Source of the DNA: Apostichopus japonicus
Taxonomy: Eukaryota > Echinodermata > Holothuroidea > Aspidochirotida > Stichopodidae
Assembly (NCBI RefSeq): GCF_037975245.1
Contig: NC_092562.1
Location: 9,713,001-9,777,000, forward strand
Reading direction: 5' to 3'
Length of the DNA: 64,000 nucleotides
Shown one piece after another: positions 11,076-24,415 of the stretch. Made by a program: the position numbers and the translations under genes. The notes under the pieces were generated by a model. It did no database searches, was not told where the DNA came from, and was given only the letters and a program-made list of their open reading frames with translations. Position 1 is the first letter of the stretch, and every line of letters begins with the position of its first letter.

Positions 11076-12848
11076 CTGTGTGCAAAGGGATCATTTATCC
11101 AGTATTGTATTGCAAAGTGGGTAAATAGCTATACTAAGGGCAAAGATGAATAGCAGTTGTTTTGTTTTATAGAAACTATAGCATTCCATGAGAGACAAAG
11201 TTCCAGAGCCTTCAAAACTACTACACAAACTTTGAACACTAAATTATTCCTTGGTGTGTATCCTGGGTACCACCACACATTCCCCTCACACATTCCCCTA
11301 CCACTACCCCCTTTTCATACCCCTTCCAATTCAAAACTTGTTACATTAGCTTTCATTATGAGACTATTCATCCCAAAAAGTTCCCCAAATTTTTCTCCGT
11401 TTGATGGTGGTTGTCAAGGATACAGCTCAGTAAAATTTGTTGCATGATGAAACTCTCTGTAAAGTGAAGTAGCTCTCTACATTTTATTAGATAGAATTAC
11501 TGGGTAGAGTTTATTCAGCTGTCTTTCTGATTGATTGTGGGAGAAATGTGTTCCTTGCAGAGCTGGTTTATGGTTTTGTACAGTGTTATATTGTGTTATA
11601 TGTCTAATGAGATCAGTTCGTACATAAATGCTGTTATGCACTGTAGGTCTGAGTTGATGTACAGACAGGAGTTGAATTTATCCTTATTTTGTTTATCGTT
11701 GTTAAAAGAAATTGTGAAACAATTTCTTATTCCAAGTGAAATGTTAAAATATGAAATTTGTAACTTACAAAAATACATTAAAAGCCACAAAATTTCTGTG
11801 AAAAAATGGATAAAAACCCTGAATTAGTTCTTGCCATAGAAATTCTCACTTCATTGGATGGGCCTGAAATGTTAACCTGCGGTCTATTGGATATTCTTGG
11901 TTAAAGGATTTACAGATGCTCGGAAGACTAGAGACTTCAAAGATAGAGTAAAATTGAGACAGAAAATTCTGCAGTTGCAGTTACTAATATTAAAAATCTA
12001 TTTCACCAAGTTCACCGTATCATAACAAATGCTCTGCACAAAGTATTTACAATTGACTAGTAGTAGAGTCTGATTATCAGCTCAGAACGGCATACTGGGA
12101 TGAAAACTCTTAGTCCTTACAACTGTGGAGGTTGCACAAGCCTCCTATGTTAGCTGTGCTCTCCATATGTGAGCTATATGTTAGCATCTGTAAGCAGTGC
12201 TCTCTCCCACATGTTAGCATGTATGTTAGCATAGTATTGTTAGTTTTAGTACTGTACTAGGGAATAGGCCAGGTCATGTGACCACAAACCAATTCCCATA
12301 AAGCTTACAGTAAAAACTGGTCAGATTTCACTGACCAGAAACACAGATTACTAACTGACTGAACATGTCCATATATACTGTACACTAACAATAAAGCAGG
12401 CTAGAAAATATGATTATAAAGCAATGACAATAACTGAGCAAATACCCTCAATTATTACAATATATTACATTTACATCTTTTACGACACATTTTCGACTAT
12501 CAGCTGTGTCTGATGCTTCTGGACGATTGCAATATTATCAGATGTTATGTACACATTTCTGTATGATAAGTGAAAGCTTCTCATTAAGTCTCAATTACAC
12601 TCTTTCATTTCTTCATCTCTTAATTATTTACATCCTCTCATGTATCCTGACATTCCTGTCCATGCGCTGAACTCGTAGGACATTAAGTGGATGAGGTGAT
12701 TGTGTTCCCACGCTTAGGATAATATTTTGATCCATCGGTTACTAAAGACAGTTTTTTATTGAGATGGTCTGCTTGAAGAAGATCATTGAAGCTATTGTAT
12801 CTGATGAAAACCAAACAAGCTTCATCATCAATGGTTCTTTTGTCCAGC
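11076..12848. other. Intergenic DNA, no gene recognised
   Basis: No ORF here resembles a known protein. Tandem-like TTAGCATGTATG wording occurs near 12150-12235. Otherwise unremarkable AT-rich sequence. Confidence 0.35.
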
Positions 12849-12870
12849 ACTCTCTCTCTCTCTCTCTCTG
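12849..12870. repeat. (TC)n microsatellite
   Basis: About ten TC dinucleotides run directly into the left 7-bp flank of the palindrome at 12873. Confidence 0.9.
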
Positions 12871-12905
12871 ACCATGGAGCTATAAACAGAGCTCCATGCT
12901 CTGAC
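12866..12905. mobile_element. 26-bp palindrome with 7-bp target duplication, copy 2
   Basis: Positions 12873-12898 read CATGGAGCT / ATAAACAG / AGCTCCATG, a perfect 9-bp inverted repeat around an 8-nt centre. It shares the first 14 bases with the arm of copy 1 (9320). CTCTGAC flanks it exactly on both sides (12866-12872 and 12899-12905). Relative to copy 1, part of the centre and inner right arm is missing. Confidence 0.65.
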
Positions 12906-14006
12906 AAAGTGTCTTGTTTAAATTCACACAAGTTTAATCAAACATGATTGATCACACATTTCAGCCTCATTGGTAAAGAGCAAAGTCATTGTACACTGAC
13001 AAATGAACAACAAGTATGAAAAGGAACATAAAGTTCAACCCAGTGAATTATATACAGATTTTCTCTCATTTTCTGTGTGTGAATAGAAAATCATTAGCAA
13101 TTGATGGTGACTTTGAGGTTGTTGCCATAGTGATTACAACATGCTGAGCCTTATAGCTGCATTTCAGCTCTCAACAGCATTGGTCTATGAAAGTTTTTAC
13201 TGGCATTTCTTTGAGAACACTGAATTTTGAAGCTGATTTACTTCTTGAATTTAATTTGAACATTAAGTTATTTCATGTTATATACTATAATACATATGTA
13301 CTACAAAGGCAGTGGATACACCTTGGTGTATGTCCAGCCTCTATCCATTATCAAGGCAATTAGTATCCAGAACTTCCTTGAAATAGCCAATTGACTATAA
13401 CAGACTAGATAATGCTTGTACATTTTCCCTCGGGACAAATTGAGCAAAGTGTGGTTTTCCTTTACCCTTTGCAGGCAATGACTCAGCCATTGGAATCTAA
13501 TTATAAGGTGCTTTCCCCCTAAAATTTAAATCTCCTGAATAGAAAACAGTTGCCTGAATTGTTTGTATTAAAACTTAAATGATTAATCCAAGAAGGATGG
13601 ATTAAACTAAGAAGGAAGGATTATGCATGTATTTCCGATGAATAAGTAATTTTGCAAATAGGAGAGATGCCTGATTGCTTGTCTCCCTATCTGCACTACA
13701 ATTATAGCACGGATGTGTTATGTTATAGACTGATAAGGTTGTCAAATTTTGTGATTGAAGCTTGTGCTCTGAAAATAAATCTCTGTCTATAGCTCTTTTT
13801 AATGATGGTATCATAAACTTGTTACATAAAGTGGGTATTGGTTGAATGAAAAACTGGTCATGACTGGTAAAAATGGTGAAAGTGTTCTAAAAGTCCTTCC
13901 GTGAACCCCTTCCCTCAAAGACCCTTGCAGAGAAATGTTGCTGAGACATACTAACATGTTTACTATTTGTATACATGCTTTCAGTTTCTGTAGATAACTG
14001 ATTAAA

Positions 14007-14215
14007 GTTGCATTCATAATTTGTACCCCTTCTTTGCCCATTCAGCAAAGAGGTGTAAGTGGGCGGTGCGTGGGGAGCGAGGGCGCAGTGCTAAAACGTT
14101 CCAATGTCTAGTTAGCTAGAAGGGAAAGTGCAGATGTGGGAGACAGGTAAAGGAGGAGCAAAGTAAATAACTTGCATTCATAACTTGTACCCCTTCTTGC
14201 CCGTTCTGCAACAAA
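14007..14215. repeat. Short duplication bracketing a dispersed repeat
   Basis: A roughly 40-bp segment (TTGCATTCATAATTTGTACC...) at 14007-14045 recurs at 14171-14210. Between the copies lies a segment ending GGGAGACAGGTAAAGGAGGA. That segment is the reverse complement of a dispersed motif also seen at 25541, 28017 and, partially, near 20120 and 30400. Confidence 0.6.
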
Positions 14216-14427
14216 CTCCATGAACACAGTAGACATCACAAGCAAGTAGTGTATGCTGTACATAACAAAGTCTGGTTGAGCCAATCTACCCCCGTCTAGA
14301 TCCACATCCACGGTTAGTAGGAAAATTAATTTCCTCTCGGTTCATTTACAACATCTCTCGTTTAATTGCAATTCTTTCAAGATATCAACTAGTTTCGAAA
14401 TAGTAATGAGTCAAGGCTTAATAAAGA

Positions 14428-14700
14428 CTTCCCTTAATACTGTAAACAGAAACATTTGCTCTCTCTTCTCATGATGTTTCCATCACTGCCATTGACTTTC
14501 TTTATTCAATATAATGTACCTCGGCTTGTGATATTTGATAAGACAGATTCCCTTAATACTGAAAACAGAAAATTTTGTCTTGGATAATTTCTTGCTCTCT
14601 CTTCTCTGTGATGTTTCTATGTCCATCGCTGCCAGTAACCTTCTTCATTCAATATACCTAGGCTTGTGATATTCGAGGAAGACAGAATTATTGATTTCAA
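14428..14700. repeat. Imperfect tandem duplication, about 120-130 bp
   Basis: The segment beginning TTCCCTTAATACTG occurs at about 14429 and again at about 14548. Both copies continue through a CTCTCTCTTCTC tract, a GATGTTTC block and a GGCTTGTGATATT block, with indels. Confidence 0.7.
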
Positions 14701-17700
14701 TATATGCAGTACAGAATTATACATGCATGAAGGAAAATGGAAAATGTTTAAGCAGCCCATTGTTCCAACTCCCATTTTTATGGCGTGCTTCGTTGGCACT
14801 GGAGATGATATTACCAGGGAAACCAAGTAATGAAGTGTTCACATTTTTTGGAGCAATTTGGAAGTGAATGGATTTATTTTCAGTGTTTAAAATTATGCTA
14901 GTGCTCAGTTCACATGCTCCTATACATCTTTGCATAATTTGTGTTAGCAATTTGACAAAATTTCTGCAAGTCATTTGGCTTTGCTTTACTGGATAAATTA
15001 TGCCCTGATAGAGAATTGAAATTAATTCCTTCGTTTCTTTCGAAATACATTGTTCAGTATTATAAAAATTTAATTACACATTACTACACCAAATATGTAT
15101 TAAAAATATATATTTATATATATACTGTAATGACTGTAGCAAGTCCTATAATATTTTATTGTGGTCAGTTATGAAACTTATAATATGCATACAGTAGTGC
15201 ATATATATTAGTGTATGCTATATTCTATTTAGCATAATTAAAAAATATATATGTAATTGATGATTCCAGGGTAGCGAGTTTAATACTGTAGCAGCATTAT
15301 AGAGTGCTACGGGCAGTCACTTCACAAGTGCAGAACTGTATATATACCGTATCTATAGATTCTCGCATTAGCAATGCTGTACACAGCTGCTGATAACAAG
15401 CGTTGACAATTTTGTTATGGTTTTCATATTTAAGAATTTGTAGTATGCAATATTCCATAGTGGCCTGGATGTATTTAATGGTGCAGATCAGTCATCATGA
15501 CAGAAGCAGATGTTGAAGCCAAGTTAACTCAGAGGGCAGTATTATAATTAATCTTGATAAATATGATGCTGTGGCTAATATAGCTGGAAGTTTTATGAGA
15601 AATGAACTTAGTGTTGGAAAATCAAACATATTTGATACCATAGTGTTAAAAGTAGATTCTCAACTTTGAAAGTGACATGGGTGTAAAATAGCCAGTCCAC
15701 AAAGGTCCCTGCTTGTGAGGATCACTGAAGGTGCCACAGAATCTCAAAATCTTTATTTTGTTAAAAGTGAGCAACTTGTTTTAACTTAAATTGGGACTGC
15801 ACTCAAATTTATGTCAAATGTGAAGGACAGATCGCTTAATGAAAATGTTTGTGTAGTACTTAAATGGACATGAACATAAACAGGCTGGTTTACAAAAGAA
15901 TGAACAGGATGGTTAACAAAATAATGAATGCTAAAACTCTGGCTTAGATTCTACTGTAGCTGCCTGTAAAATACTCTTCTAGGGAGACAAAATGAATCAT
16001 CCAATGAATTTATACAGTACAGGGTAACTTGTCTCCTTCTGTACTTTACCATTTGAACTGTATATATTGCCTAGTGCCTTGGCCTAGCATTCCTGCTTAC
16101 TGTTGAGCTACATTTTCATCTATTTGGATATTTGAATATGAATACCACTAATAATGAAAATAAAGTGAAATTGCGATTTGCTGGAATTTCAATAATAGTC
16201 TCCAGTCTACTTATACAGTTTAATAGAGTCTAGATCTACCAAAATTACTAAATTTTTGACATTTTAGCAATGAGCTGCCTGCCAGCTTTAATATCATACA
16301 TCCCTCAACTCTTCCCCCATTTAATCTTCTTCGGAATCAACCCGTTCCGCCCCCCCCCCTCCCCTTCAGAAGTCGTAACCTGCGTGTTCTTCCTTGAAAT
16401 GTAGTTTCTATCTTTGTTACAGTATGTGTACTGTATATGGAAGAGATGTTTATAACTGAATTGAACTGTTCAATGTGTCGTCACTAGACATTTTAACATT
16501 TTAATGTTATCCTAGTGACATCCAGACACAGTTTCTGTAACAATGTTATTTATCCTAGTGAAATGCATTAAAAGCTGACACCCAGATACAGTCAATATAT
16601 AGCAATGTAAGTTTATGGGCACACACTTCAAATGTCAGAGCATGATAGTGTACTTTGGAAACACATTTCGTATAAAGGTTTGTCCATATTTCATGATGGA
16701 TGCCATGTTTACTCTGCTGACAAATCCAAAGGTTTTGTGTGCTTATAAAACAATCCCATGCCATTTTTCAGCCTTTTCTAATGGGACTATTTTCCCCTTC
16801 AGCTTCAATGACGATAGCTTTGCTATATATAGATTTAACATTCTGATGACATTATCATTGTTTTATAGAAGAGAATATTTTTTTGAAATCATTAAAAGTT
16901 GAATTTTGAACTAAAGATAGAGAAAAGAACAGTTTGGACATTTCCATTTGAGGCAGTTACTATATTGTAATCTGATACTGTAATATAGTATATATACGGT
17001 CTGTATTAATTATTCTTTTCATCTTTTGTACATTTTGCCCATTAACTAATATTAATGTGCACAGCAGGCCTTCATTATAGTTTACATGCAGCTTTAATCA
17101 GTTAGATTTGCATGATAAGATCATTCTAGCTTTATTAAAGGTGCTATTAAAGATGTATGATTAAACACCTCAAAGGAAAGCAAAGGTCGACATCATATCT
17201 CAATAGTAGGATGTTGTCATTTCCTGTTATCGGTCTATATCTAAATGACTGGCATTTATCTACTTAGCATTATTCAAAAGTTAGCGGTGACAATGACAGA
17301 CTGCCTCGGGAATCTCTTTTGTGACAAACCATATTAATGTTAATGACAGGTTGCGATCGTTAATAGTCGAGATTATACTGCAGTTGGCCTTTGTTTAGTG
17401 AGCTTTGTCTTAACCGTCAGTTACCCGAGTGAGACAATAACCCTAACTGGTACATGGTATGTTAATTATCGCCTGGTCCCGATGACTGTTGTTTATGAAC
17501 CATTCTTTGTATATATATACGTTACTGGTGTTTCTAGCTCGGTGATCAATACTGCAACAGGTGACTGACTAGATCACACGTGATTGTTAACTACGTTGTT
17601 GAATATATACAGTACACTGTTTTGATGTGTGTTAGTGTAGACATGTACATATGAGTGCAGTGTGTGGATTTGGTATTGAGGATCTGTTGATTTTAATAAT

Positions 17701-17870
17701 GGTAAGTACAGAAGTTTGTTTTACTTAGTATTAATTTTTATTTTGAAATTAATATATACAGTATATTGGTCTTGATTCCAAATGTGAACAATAATTTCAA
17801 GAACTGAAGCTTGTCAATTGACTATCCAGGTATTTGAGATGCCGTCATATTATTCTATACTTTATATCAG

Positions 17871-18080
17871 GGTTGTCCAACCTTTTGCAGAGGAGGGCCA
17901 CGTGGAATGATTATAATGAAGGAGGGGGCCGGCGGCCGCATGAACCCTACGCTTGATTTTTCGATTTTTTGCCCGAGGCCCAAGGCATCAAAATGTGAGC
18001 ACTGCACGCGGAGCGCACTGATTTATTTTCCTTCCTGATTAAACAGATGAATAAAGTTCAGCCGCCCCCCCCCTCTGCTG
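17871..18080 (+). mobile_element. Possible left end of a hAT-like element
   Basis: The sequence from 17871 starts CAGGGTTGTCCAACCTTTTG, then GAGGGCCACGTGG. CAGGG-type ends with this wording are typical of hAT transposons. I could not find a matching right end or the expected 8-bp duplication, so the boundaries are open. Confidence 0.4.
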
Positions 18081-21000
18081 AGAGAGTGTCACACAAACTG
18101 ATCTGTATGCAGTTTTTTTGGACCCACAAGGTTCGAATGATTGATTATATAGCTTCAAATTGTTATCAATATTAAAATCTGCTCACTAAAATTTTGCACC
18201 GTAGAGCATCTCTGGCGGTCCAGTACCATAAATACACTGTTACATTAATTATAAACTTGTAGTGAGTGTTTGTACTGCAGTTGTATGTCGTGTTCTATAT
18301 GTTCTATATAGTCTATGGTTATTGTGACTTGGAATGGCACTTAACCTCATGTACATTGGTACAGTACATGTGCTTGTACTCAAGGCGTTGTGGAATTCTC
18401 GTGTAGATATCAGGCCTACTATTTTACAATTTTACACACTTGCTAAAATACGCCAGTGGACCCAAAAATCTAATTTCCACTTGCATTATTTTGGAGTCAA
18501 TACAATTAAGTAACATGTCTCCACGAGTAGGAAATACCAACTGTGCCTTTTTCTTTCGCTACTGTCTAATAGTAGCATTTAGCTAGTAAATAGCCTGAAT
18601 CTCAAAGCCTGGGTTCTGGTGCAAGAGTAAGTACTCACAACAGTAAGGCACTAAGTACATAACAGTACATTAAGTACATAACACTAAGTACATAACAGTA
18701 ACACTAAGTACATAACAGTAAAGCCTTGGTACTCATACTTCAACTAACAAGAATTGTACTGTACTTGTAATCATACTCATTCATACTCATACTGTTGCAC
18801 TCATACTTTACTGTGCACCGATATATGCCAATTGTCATAAATACAAAAGTATATAAGATGCCTTATAATGTATAGTACATAATAAATAAAATATTCACAA
18901 AAAATGTCAACTGTTTTCCCTGCTACTATATCGATTTTTCGCGTCTCGCAGAACTCTTTCTCCATATATATATTGAATATGGAGATGTAATCATGCAAAG
19001 TTGGCTTGATATTAAGTGAGAAGACGTTAACTTTGTGTCAGTCACGCTAGTATTTATAACAGACCTTCAAGTCTCCAAGGGTGCTGAGATTTACATGTTA
19101 ATGACTACAATCATCTACATCAAAGCTCGCTTAATACGATAGGTTAAGAACGTACTTAAAAGCACAGTTTATATCCATGGCGACAGTGGATATAATGAAA
19201 CAGAGCATGGATACATAAATGTCTGTGATCGCTCGACAATGTCACCTGCAGACGTTATGGAGTGTGAGAGACGGTGAGTCATCTCTGAAGAGCAGGCCTT
19301 GACGATGAAAAGAACCGCTCACGGCAAACTTCTCCCGTTCTGTTTCACCCGCCGCACCCCAGGGTGCTCTTTATGACAGCAACTAGCTAAATTACCACCA
19401 AATTGACTCGACTCGATTTTGAGACTGTGAAGGTATGTCCAGAATATAAGAGGATGTTTGATTTCACAGATATCTTCATCGGTGATGATGAGACGGGCTG
19501 AGACACTCATAATTTGGCAGAGTTGATCTTAAAGCTATTTTGATGAATCTCATAAAGTTGTAAGAAGGAGATGGGAGAAAATTGATGACTAGGCTAGCTG
19601 GAGGTGTGAAAGTAGTTTAAAGATAAAAACCAATCTGTGCATTTGTGGAGTGAGTAGTACTGGTTATAACGTTGGCCTTTCATCAGTGCAGTATATATAT
19701 AGGCATATTAGGAACAATATGTGAACAAATGGTTGAACAGGTTTTAGTTTATTTACTGTTTTCATCAATTACAAACATCACAATAAGCCCAATAAATAGC
19801 CATTTTCACACATAATTATGTACCAAGTAGATCTAAATGAAAAAAAATAAATAACAATAAATCAGTGACAATGATAATGATACTGTTAGTTCATTACACA
19901 GTTTTCAGATAAGCGGTGAGTTTCTTTACACACTGTAGTACTTACAGTACTTACTGTAAGAAGAATAGAACGACCCTATAAGTGTATTTTTTCAATATTT
20001 TTTCAATTGAGCACTGTGAAAAGTAAGTAAATAGGGCAGGCGGTTAGCAGGAAGACCTGAAATGGAGACTTAAAACAAGAAATGAAATTATTTTCGCCTC
20101 CGCACTTAAATACATAGCTTACCTGTCTCCTCACACTCTAGGAGGTGGTGTCTTCAGGAGTGTTAGAAAGGTTACCATTCAATAGGACAAGAGTGTTTAC
20201 GTGTTAGGAGACATGTTAGTGAGGACACTTATAAATACAGAAATCAGTTAGTGTTGGGATATGCTTGTCAACTTAAGAAGTAAAGTGTTATTTATTATTC
20301 TGCATCAGCCCCATCTTTGATTTGTCTCTTCTTTTCACGATATAAGTCTGTCATTTTGAGTTGTTTGTAATTACCTGGACCATAAATACTTCAGTGCATT
20401 CATTGGCCCACATTACCCTGTTGTAATCACTCTAGTTGCTTCGAACATGAAGAAAAGGGTAATTCAATTTTTAAAAACTTATGTATTTTTTAATTAAGCA
20501 TATCAAGGAATAATTTAGTGTACACTACACATTTTTGTGGACTCTTGTGGAGCAAGTTTGTTGTTGTCAATGAATGTTATTTCTCATACTATACTGAAAA
20601 TCATTAGCCTTTTTTCCGTTTTGCCTACCATTCAAAAATAATTGTTACAGTATTCCTTGCCTATTATTAACTGTATATATTAAATATATATATATTTAAA
20701 ATAATTATACATAGAAACTTCCCAATATCCCTGATTGATACCTGAAAAAGAAACTTTCCTTCTCCATGGTCTGCTAATGTTTATTAAACATTTAATGAAA
20801 GCAGCCCATTACAGTCAGTTTATTACATGTATAATGTACAGTACAGAAAATGTAGATTAAATCATGTTGCAATGGATACAGTACTTGGCATATATGTATG
20901 GTATAGTCAAGCCAACATGTTCAACAACCTTTCATTAGATCACAGTTTAATTGTATCTGGGTTTCCTGATTGAGAAAATTACAAACATGCACCAGTATGC

Positions 21001-21374
21001 TTGGAGGCTACTTGTTTTATTACAATTCTGTCATTTGTTTTAAAGGAGCAGGCTTATGTAAAAAAAAAATTAAAGGAGAACTCAAATATTAAGTTGGTTT
21101 TCTCCAGAAAGGTTGATTTGGGATTGATTCATCGGTTTTGGCATTGCGGCAAATTTAATTTCGTTTTATCTGTAGATACAAGAATAATATATGGATTAAT
21201 TAGTCCTATCTATTTCAGAAAATGTGAAATCTCACTCATGTAGAATGTACTTTATTAAAGGGGACCCAAACCCAACTAAACTATCAGCTTTAATAGCTTA
21301 AATCTTTCTATGTGAAGAACAAATCTCCCAAAACAGCTAAGAAAAATCTTGCTCAATATGGGAGATATCCTAGT
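18081..21374. other. Intergenic DNA, no gene recognised
   Basis: No protein recognised. A small tandem array of AAGTACATAACAGTAC units lies at 18640-18722. Near 20095-20165 is a partial copy of the dispersed CTTACCTGTCTCCTCACA repeat. The rest is AT-rich. Confidence 0.35.
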
Positions 21375-21745
21375 TTAATGGTTGTGAAGACTCGCGCAAA
21401 AAACAAATGTCTGATGCCGGTAATCTGACCTAGTCTCGATTGAGGTGTAACAGAAGTGTTAGACACCACCATTGATCCCAGAAAATACACACACAGCTTG
21501 CTACCGTTGGTAATTAGACACTTGTGTACAGTCAGTACATACAGCTGCGGTCAATACCCACAGGACACAGCACAAAACGATACAGGGATGGACATCTCAG
21601 GTCCAGCTAAAGATAACACGGTATCACGTTTCATTACTGTCTGCATTTTGTAGCGACACGAACAAAACTCATTGGCAAGCAACAGAAAGTTAACTTTTTC
21701 AGATGGACGCACGCTGTTTGGGGCGAGTCTTCTATGCCTTTTTAA
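21375..21745. mobile_element. TTAA-flanked MITE, copy C
   Basis: Third copy of the family, in the same orientation as copy A, with TTAA at 21375-21378 and 21742-21745. Interior blocks GAAGACTCGCGC, AGGTGTAACAGAAGTGTTAG and TATCACGTTTCATTACTGTC are shared with copies A and B. Confidence 0.8.
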
Positions 21746-22984
21746 CATTGCAATAAAGAAAGAAAAACATGAACCACATGTTACTTGATTATCTCATACT
21801 TAAACTTGATCAAGTCTTCAGTATGTCTCCAGATTGCAGTAATGGGCCTCACAGCAAGCTTTGGTATAATTTATCATATTAAAAAAACTTTTGTAGTTAT
21901 GACTAATGGCAATAAGTTGTAATGCCTTCATGCATCAATGCATTTGGTTGCTAAATGCAGTGAAGTATTAGGCTGTTTTGTCTTTTAGATATTTAAGTAC
22001 AATTTAGATCTTTAACAAGTCTACAGTATACTTGTCTTCAGTTGGATCCAACATCTTTCGTGAAGACTCATCTTTAAGACCATCAGTATTGTGCTGAATA
22101 TTCAAGAATATTAAGAATGGTCTGTCATATGTGCAAACTTCAACCAGTATTTTTGTCGCCACTTTGCAATTTTCCCAACATTTCCCCACAAACCTTTGGG
22201 GCCAATAATTCTTTCCCCAACCGTTAATGTTACAAAGTAAATTATTGTACCAGGGAGCTGCCATACTTTAATATTGAACATGAGTGCAGTAGATATAAGG
22301 TAGAAGAGCTGCTACACTAATAGCTCCCTGTCTGTAGTATTACTATTAAAGTAAAGGTTACAACAGGCTTGGTGGTATCTTTTGATTCAATAATATCTAA
22401 ATTTGATTCTATTCTATTGATGTCATAATGATTTTAACAATTAGATACAAATTGTTTTTACAGTCTTTGCAAGTCTTGTCTTGCATCTGCACTTAGCACA
22501 GTAGTTGTATTCAACAATTTCAATTGGTATATACAATAGTGTTAAGTCATGTGGGTGTATTGTATGATGAGATCTCTTTATATAATTGTTCCATTAACCT
22601 GTGTAGACTTGTCAGTTGCTAGGGAAATGTCTGGTTGCGTGGAGGTATTGTATGTACAGGTAAGTGTGCTTCACTGCCAAGGGTGGATGGCACATCCTGC
22701 ATAGCAACATTAGTCAAATCTGTCGGCTATGGAAACCACTCATTAACAAATGGAATTTAATTACCACAAATGGAGTTAAGCAAGCCATGGCATCTTAATA
22801 ATTATGGTATAGTCAGTGTATACCTGAGATGTACAGCATGCACATATTAAATGCATGTTAGTGTTAAAACATGGTACAGTACATACTACAGCACTTCATA
22901 CTGTAATACAATCAGTGGTAATAACTTAAGTGCTACGGGGAGCTACTATACTGTTTTTGACAAAAGTGTCAGTATCATCACCTG
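21746..22984. other. Intergenic DNA upstream of SSX2IP
   Basis: No coding sequence recognised. A strong donor-like CAG|GTAAGTG at 22658-22665 might close an untranslated 5' exon of SSX2IP; this needs transcript evidence. Confidence 0.3.
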
Positions 22985-23940
22985 TTACAGTAGGGCCTGC
23001 TATAGTAGGGTCTGCTATGGTAGGGCATGCTACAGTGGGGCCTGCATGCTAAAGTAGGGCCTGTTACAGTAGTGCCTGCTACAGTAGAGTCTGCTATAGT
23101 AGGGTCTGCTATAGTAGGGTCTGCTATAGTAGGGCCTGCTACAGTGGGGCCTGCTATAGTAGGGCCTGTTACAGTAGGGCCTGCTACAATGGGGCCTGCT
23201 ATAGTAGGGCCTATTACAGTAGGGCCTTCTATAGTAGGGCATGCTACAGTGGGGCCTGCATGCTAAAGTAGGGCCTGTTACAGTAGTGCCTGTTACAGTA
23301 GAGCCTGCTATAGTAGGGTCTGCTATAGTAGGGCCTGCTACAGTGGGGCCTGCTATAGTAGGGCCTGTTACAGTAGGGCCTGCTACAATGGGGCCTGCTA
23401 TAGTAGGGCCTGTTACAGTAGGGCCTGCTATAGTAGGGCATGCTACAGTGGGGCCTGCATGCTTAAGTAGGGCCTGTTACAGTAGTGCCTGCTACAGTAG
23501 AGCCTGCTATAGTAGGGTCTGCTATAGTAGGGTCTGCTATAGTAGGGCCTGCTACAGTGGGGCCTGCTATAGTAGGGCCTGTTACAGTAGGGCCTGCTAC
23601 AGTGGGGCCTGTCATAGTAGTGCCTGCTAAAGTAGAGCCTGCTACAGTGGGCCTGTTACAGTAGGGCCTGTTACAGTAGGATCTGCTATAGTAGGGCCTT
23701 CTACAGTAGTGCCTGCTATACAGTAGTAGAGCCTGTTACAGTAGGGCCTGTTACAGTAGGGCCTTCTATAGTGGCTCTGTTACAGTAGGGCCTGCTATAG
23801 TTGGCCTGCTACACAGTTGGCCTGCTACATTATGGTCTGTTACAATTGGACCTGCTATAGTAGTGCTTGCTATAGTAGGGCCTGCTACTGTGGGCCTGTT
23901 ACAGTAGGGCCTGCTAAAGGGGGCCTACCGCAGAAGGACC
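22985..23940 (+). repeat. 15-bp minisatellite with higher-order repeats
   Basis: About 60 units of a 15-mer (consensus GCTATAGTAGGGCCT, with ACAGT/ATAGT and GGGG/AGGG variants). A distinctive composite unit with GGGCATGCTACAGTGGGGCC followed by TGCATGCT(A/T)AAG recurs with its ATGC at 23027, 23241 and 23440. That gives higher-order periods of 214 and 199 bp, which differ by exactly one 15-bp unit. Because 15 is divisible by 3, long frames encoding VGPAT/VGPAI-type pentapeptides appear on both strands, but nothing suggests translation. Confidence 0.9.
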
Positions 23941-24415
23941 TGCTACTGTGTGAAAGAGACCCACCCAGTAATTTGAACTTGTTTCTGTACTTGTCCATTT
24001 ATATCATAAAAACATGCTGCATACTACAATACTTGTGTATACTGTAATACAATCTTCATTGGTAATAAGTGCTACAGAGAACTACTGTACAACACTGTAC
24101 TATATGACAACAGTGTAAGTGTCATCACCTGCTACAGGGCTCTATAAAATAGACCAAGTGATCTTTACTGTACATGTATGTTATATTGTATGCTATTGTA
24201 CTTTATTTTGTACTATCATGCTGCATGCTAAAACAAAACATTATACTGAAATGTTGTTTCTTCATATTACATAATTTACATGTATTCTCATGTTCCTAAC
24301 TATGTCCAGTTACCATCTTGTAGTATGTGCCCAAGGTACGATCATTGTTCAGGTAATGATAAAATGATCAATATCTATCATTGTTATTTAATATTTGTTC
24401 TATTTTTTTTTCCAG

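Larger units (their letters stand above)
12906..17870. other. Intergenic DNA with small duplications
   Basis: No coding sequence recognised. Besides the two duplications listed separately (14007-14215 and 14428-14700), there is AT-rich DNA with TATATA runs (15090-15260). A donor-like ATG|GTAAGT at about 17699-17706 could be the end of an untranslated first exon of the downstream gene; this is speculative. Confidence 0.35.

Noticed and set aside
12683-12931. 82-codon minus-strand frame
   Set aside because: It reads through the TC microsatellite and the inserted palindrome; no recognisable domain.
23027-23630. Long open frames encoding VGPATVGPAI-type repeats on + and SRPYCNRPYY-type on -
   Set aside because: They arise from a 15-bp minisatellite whose unit is a multiple of three. 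Both strands are open, there is no conserved protein context and no splice or start evidence.
22985-23940. CRISPR-like array
   Set aside because: Units are contiguous with no unique spacers and the genome is clearly animal.
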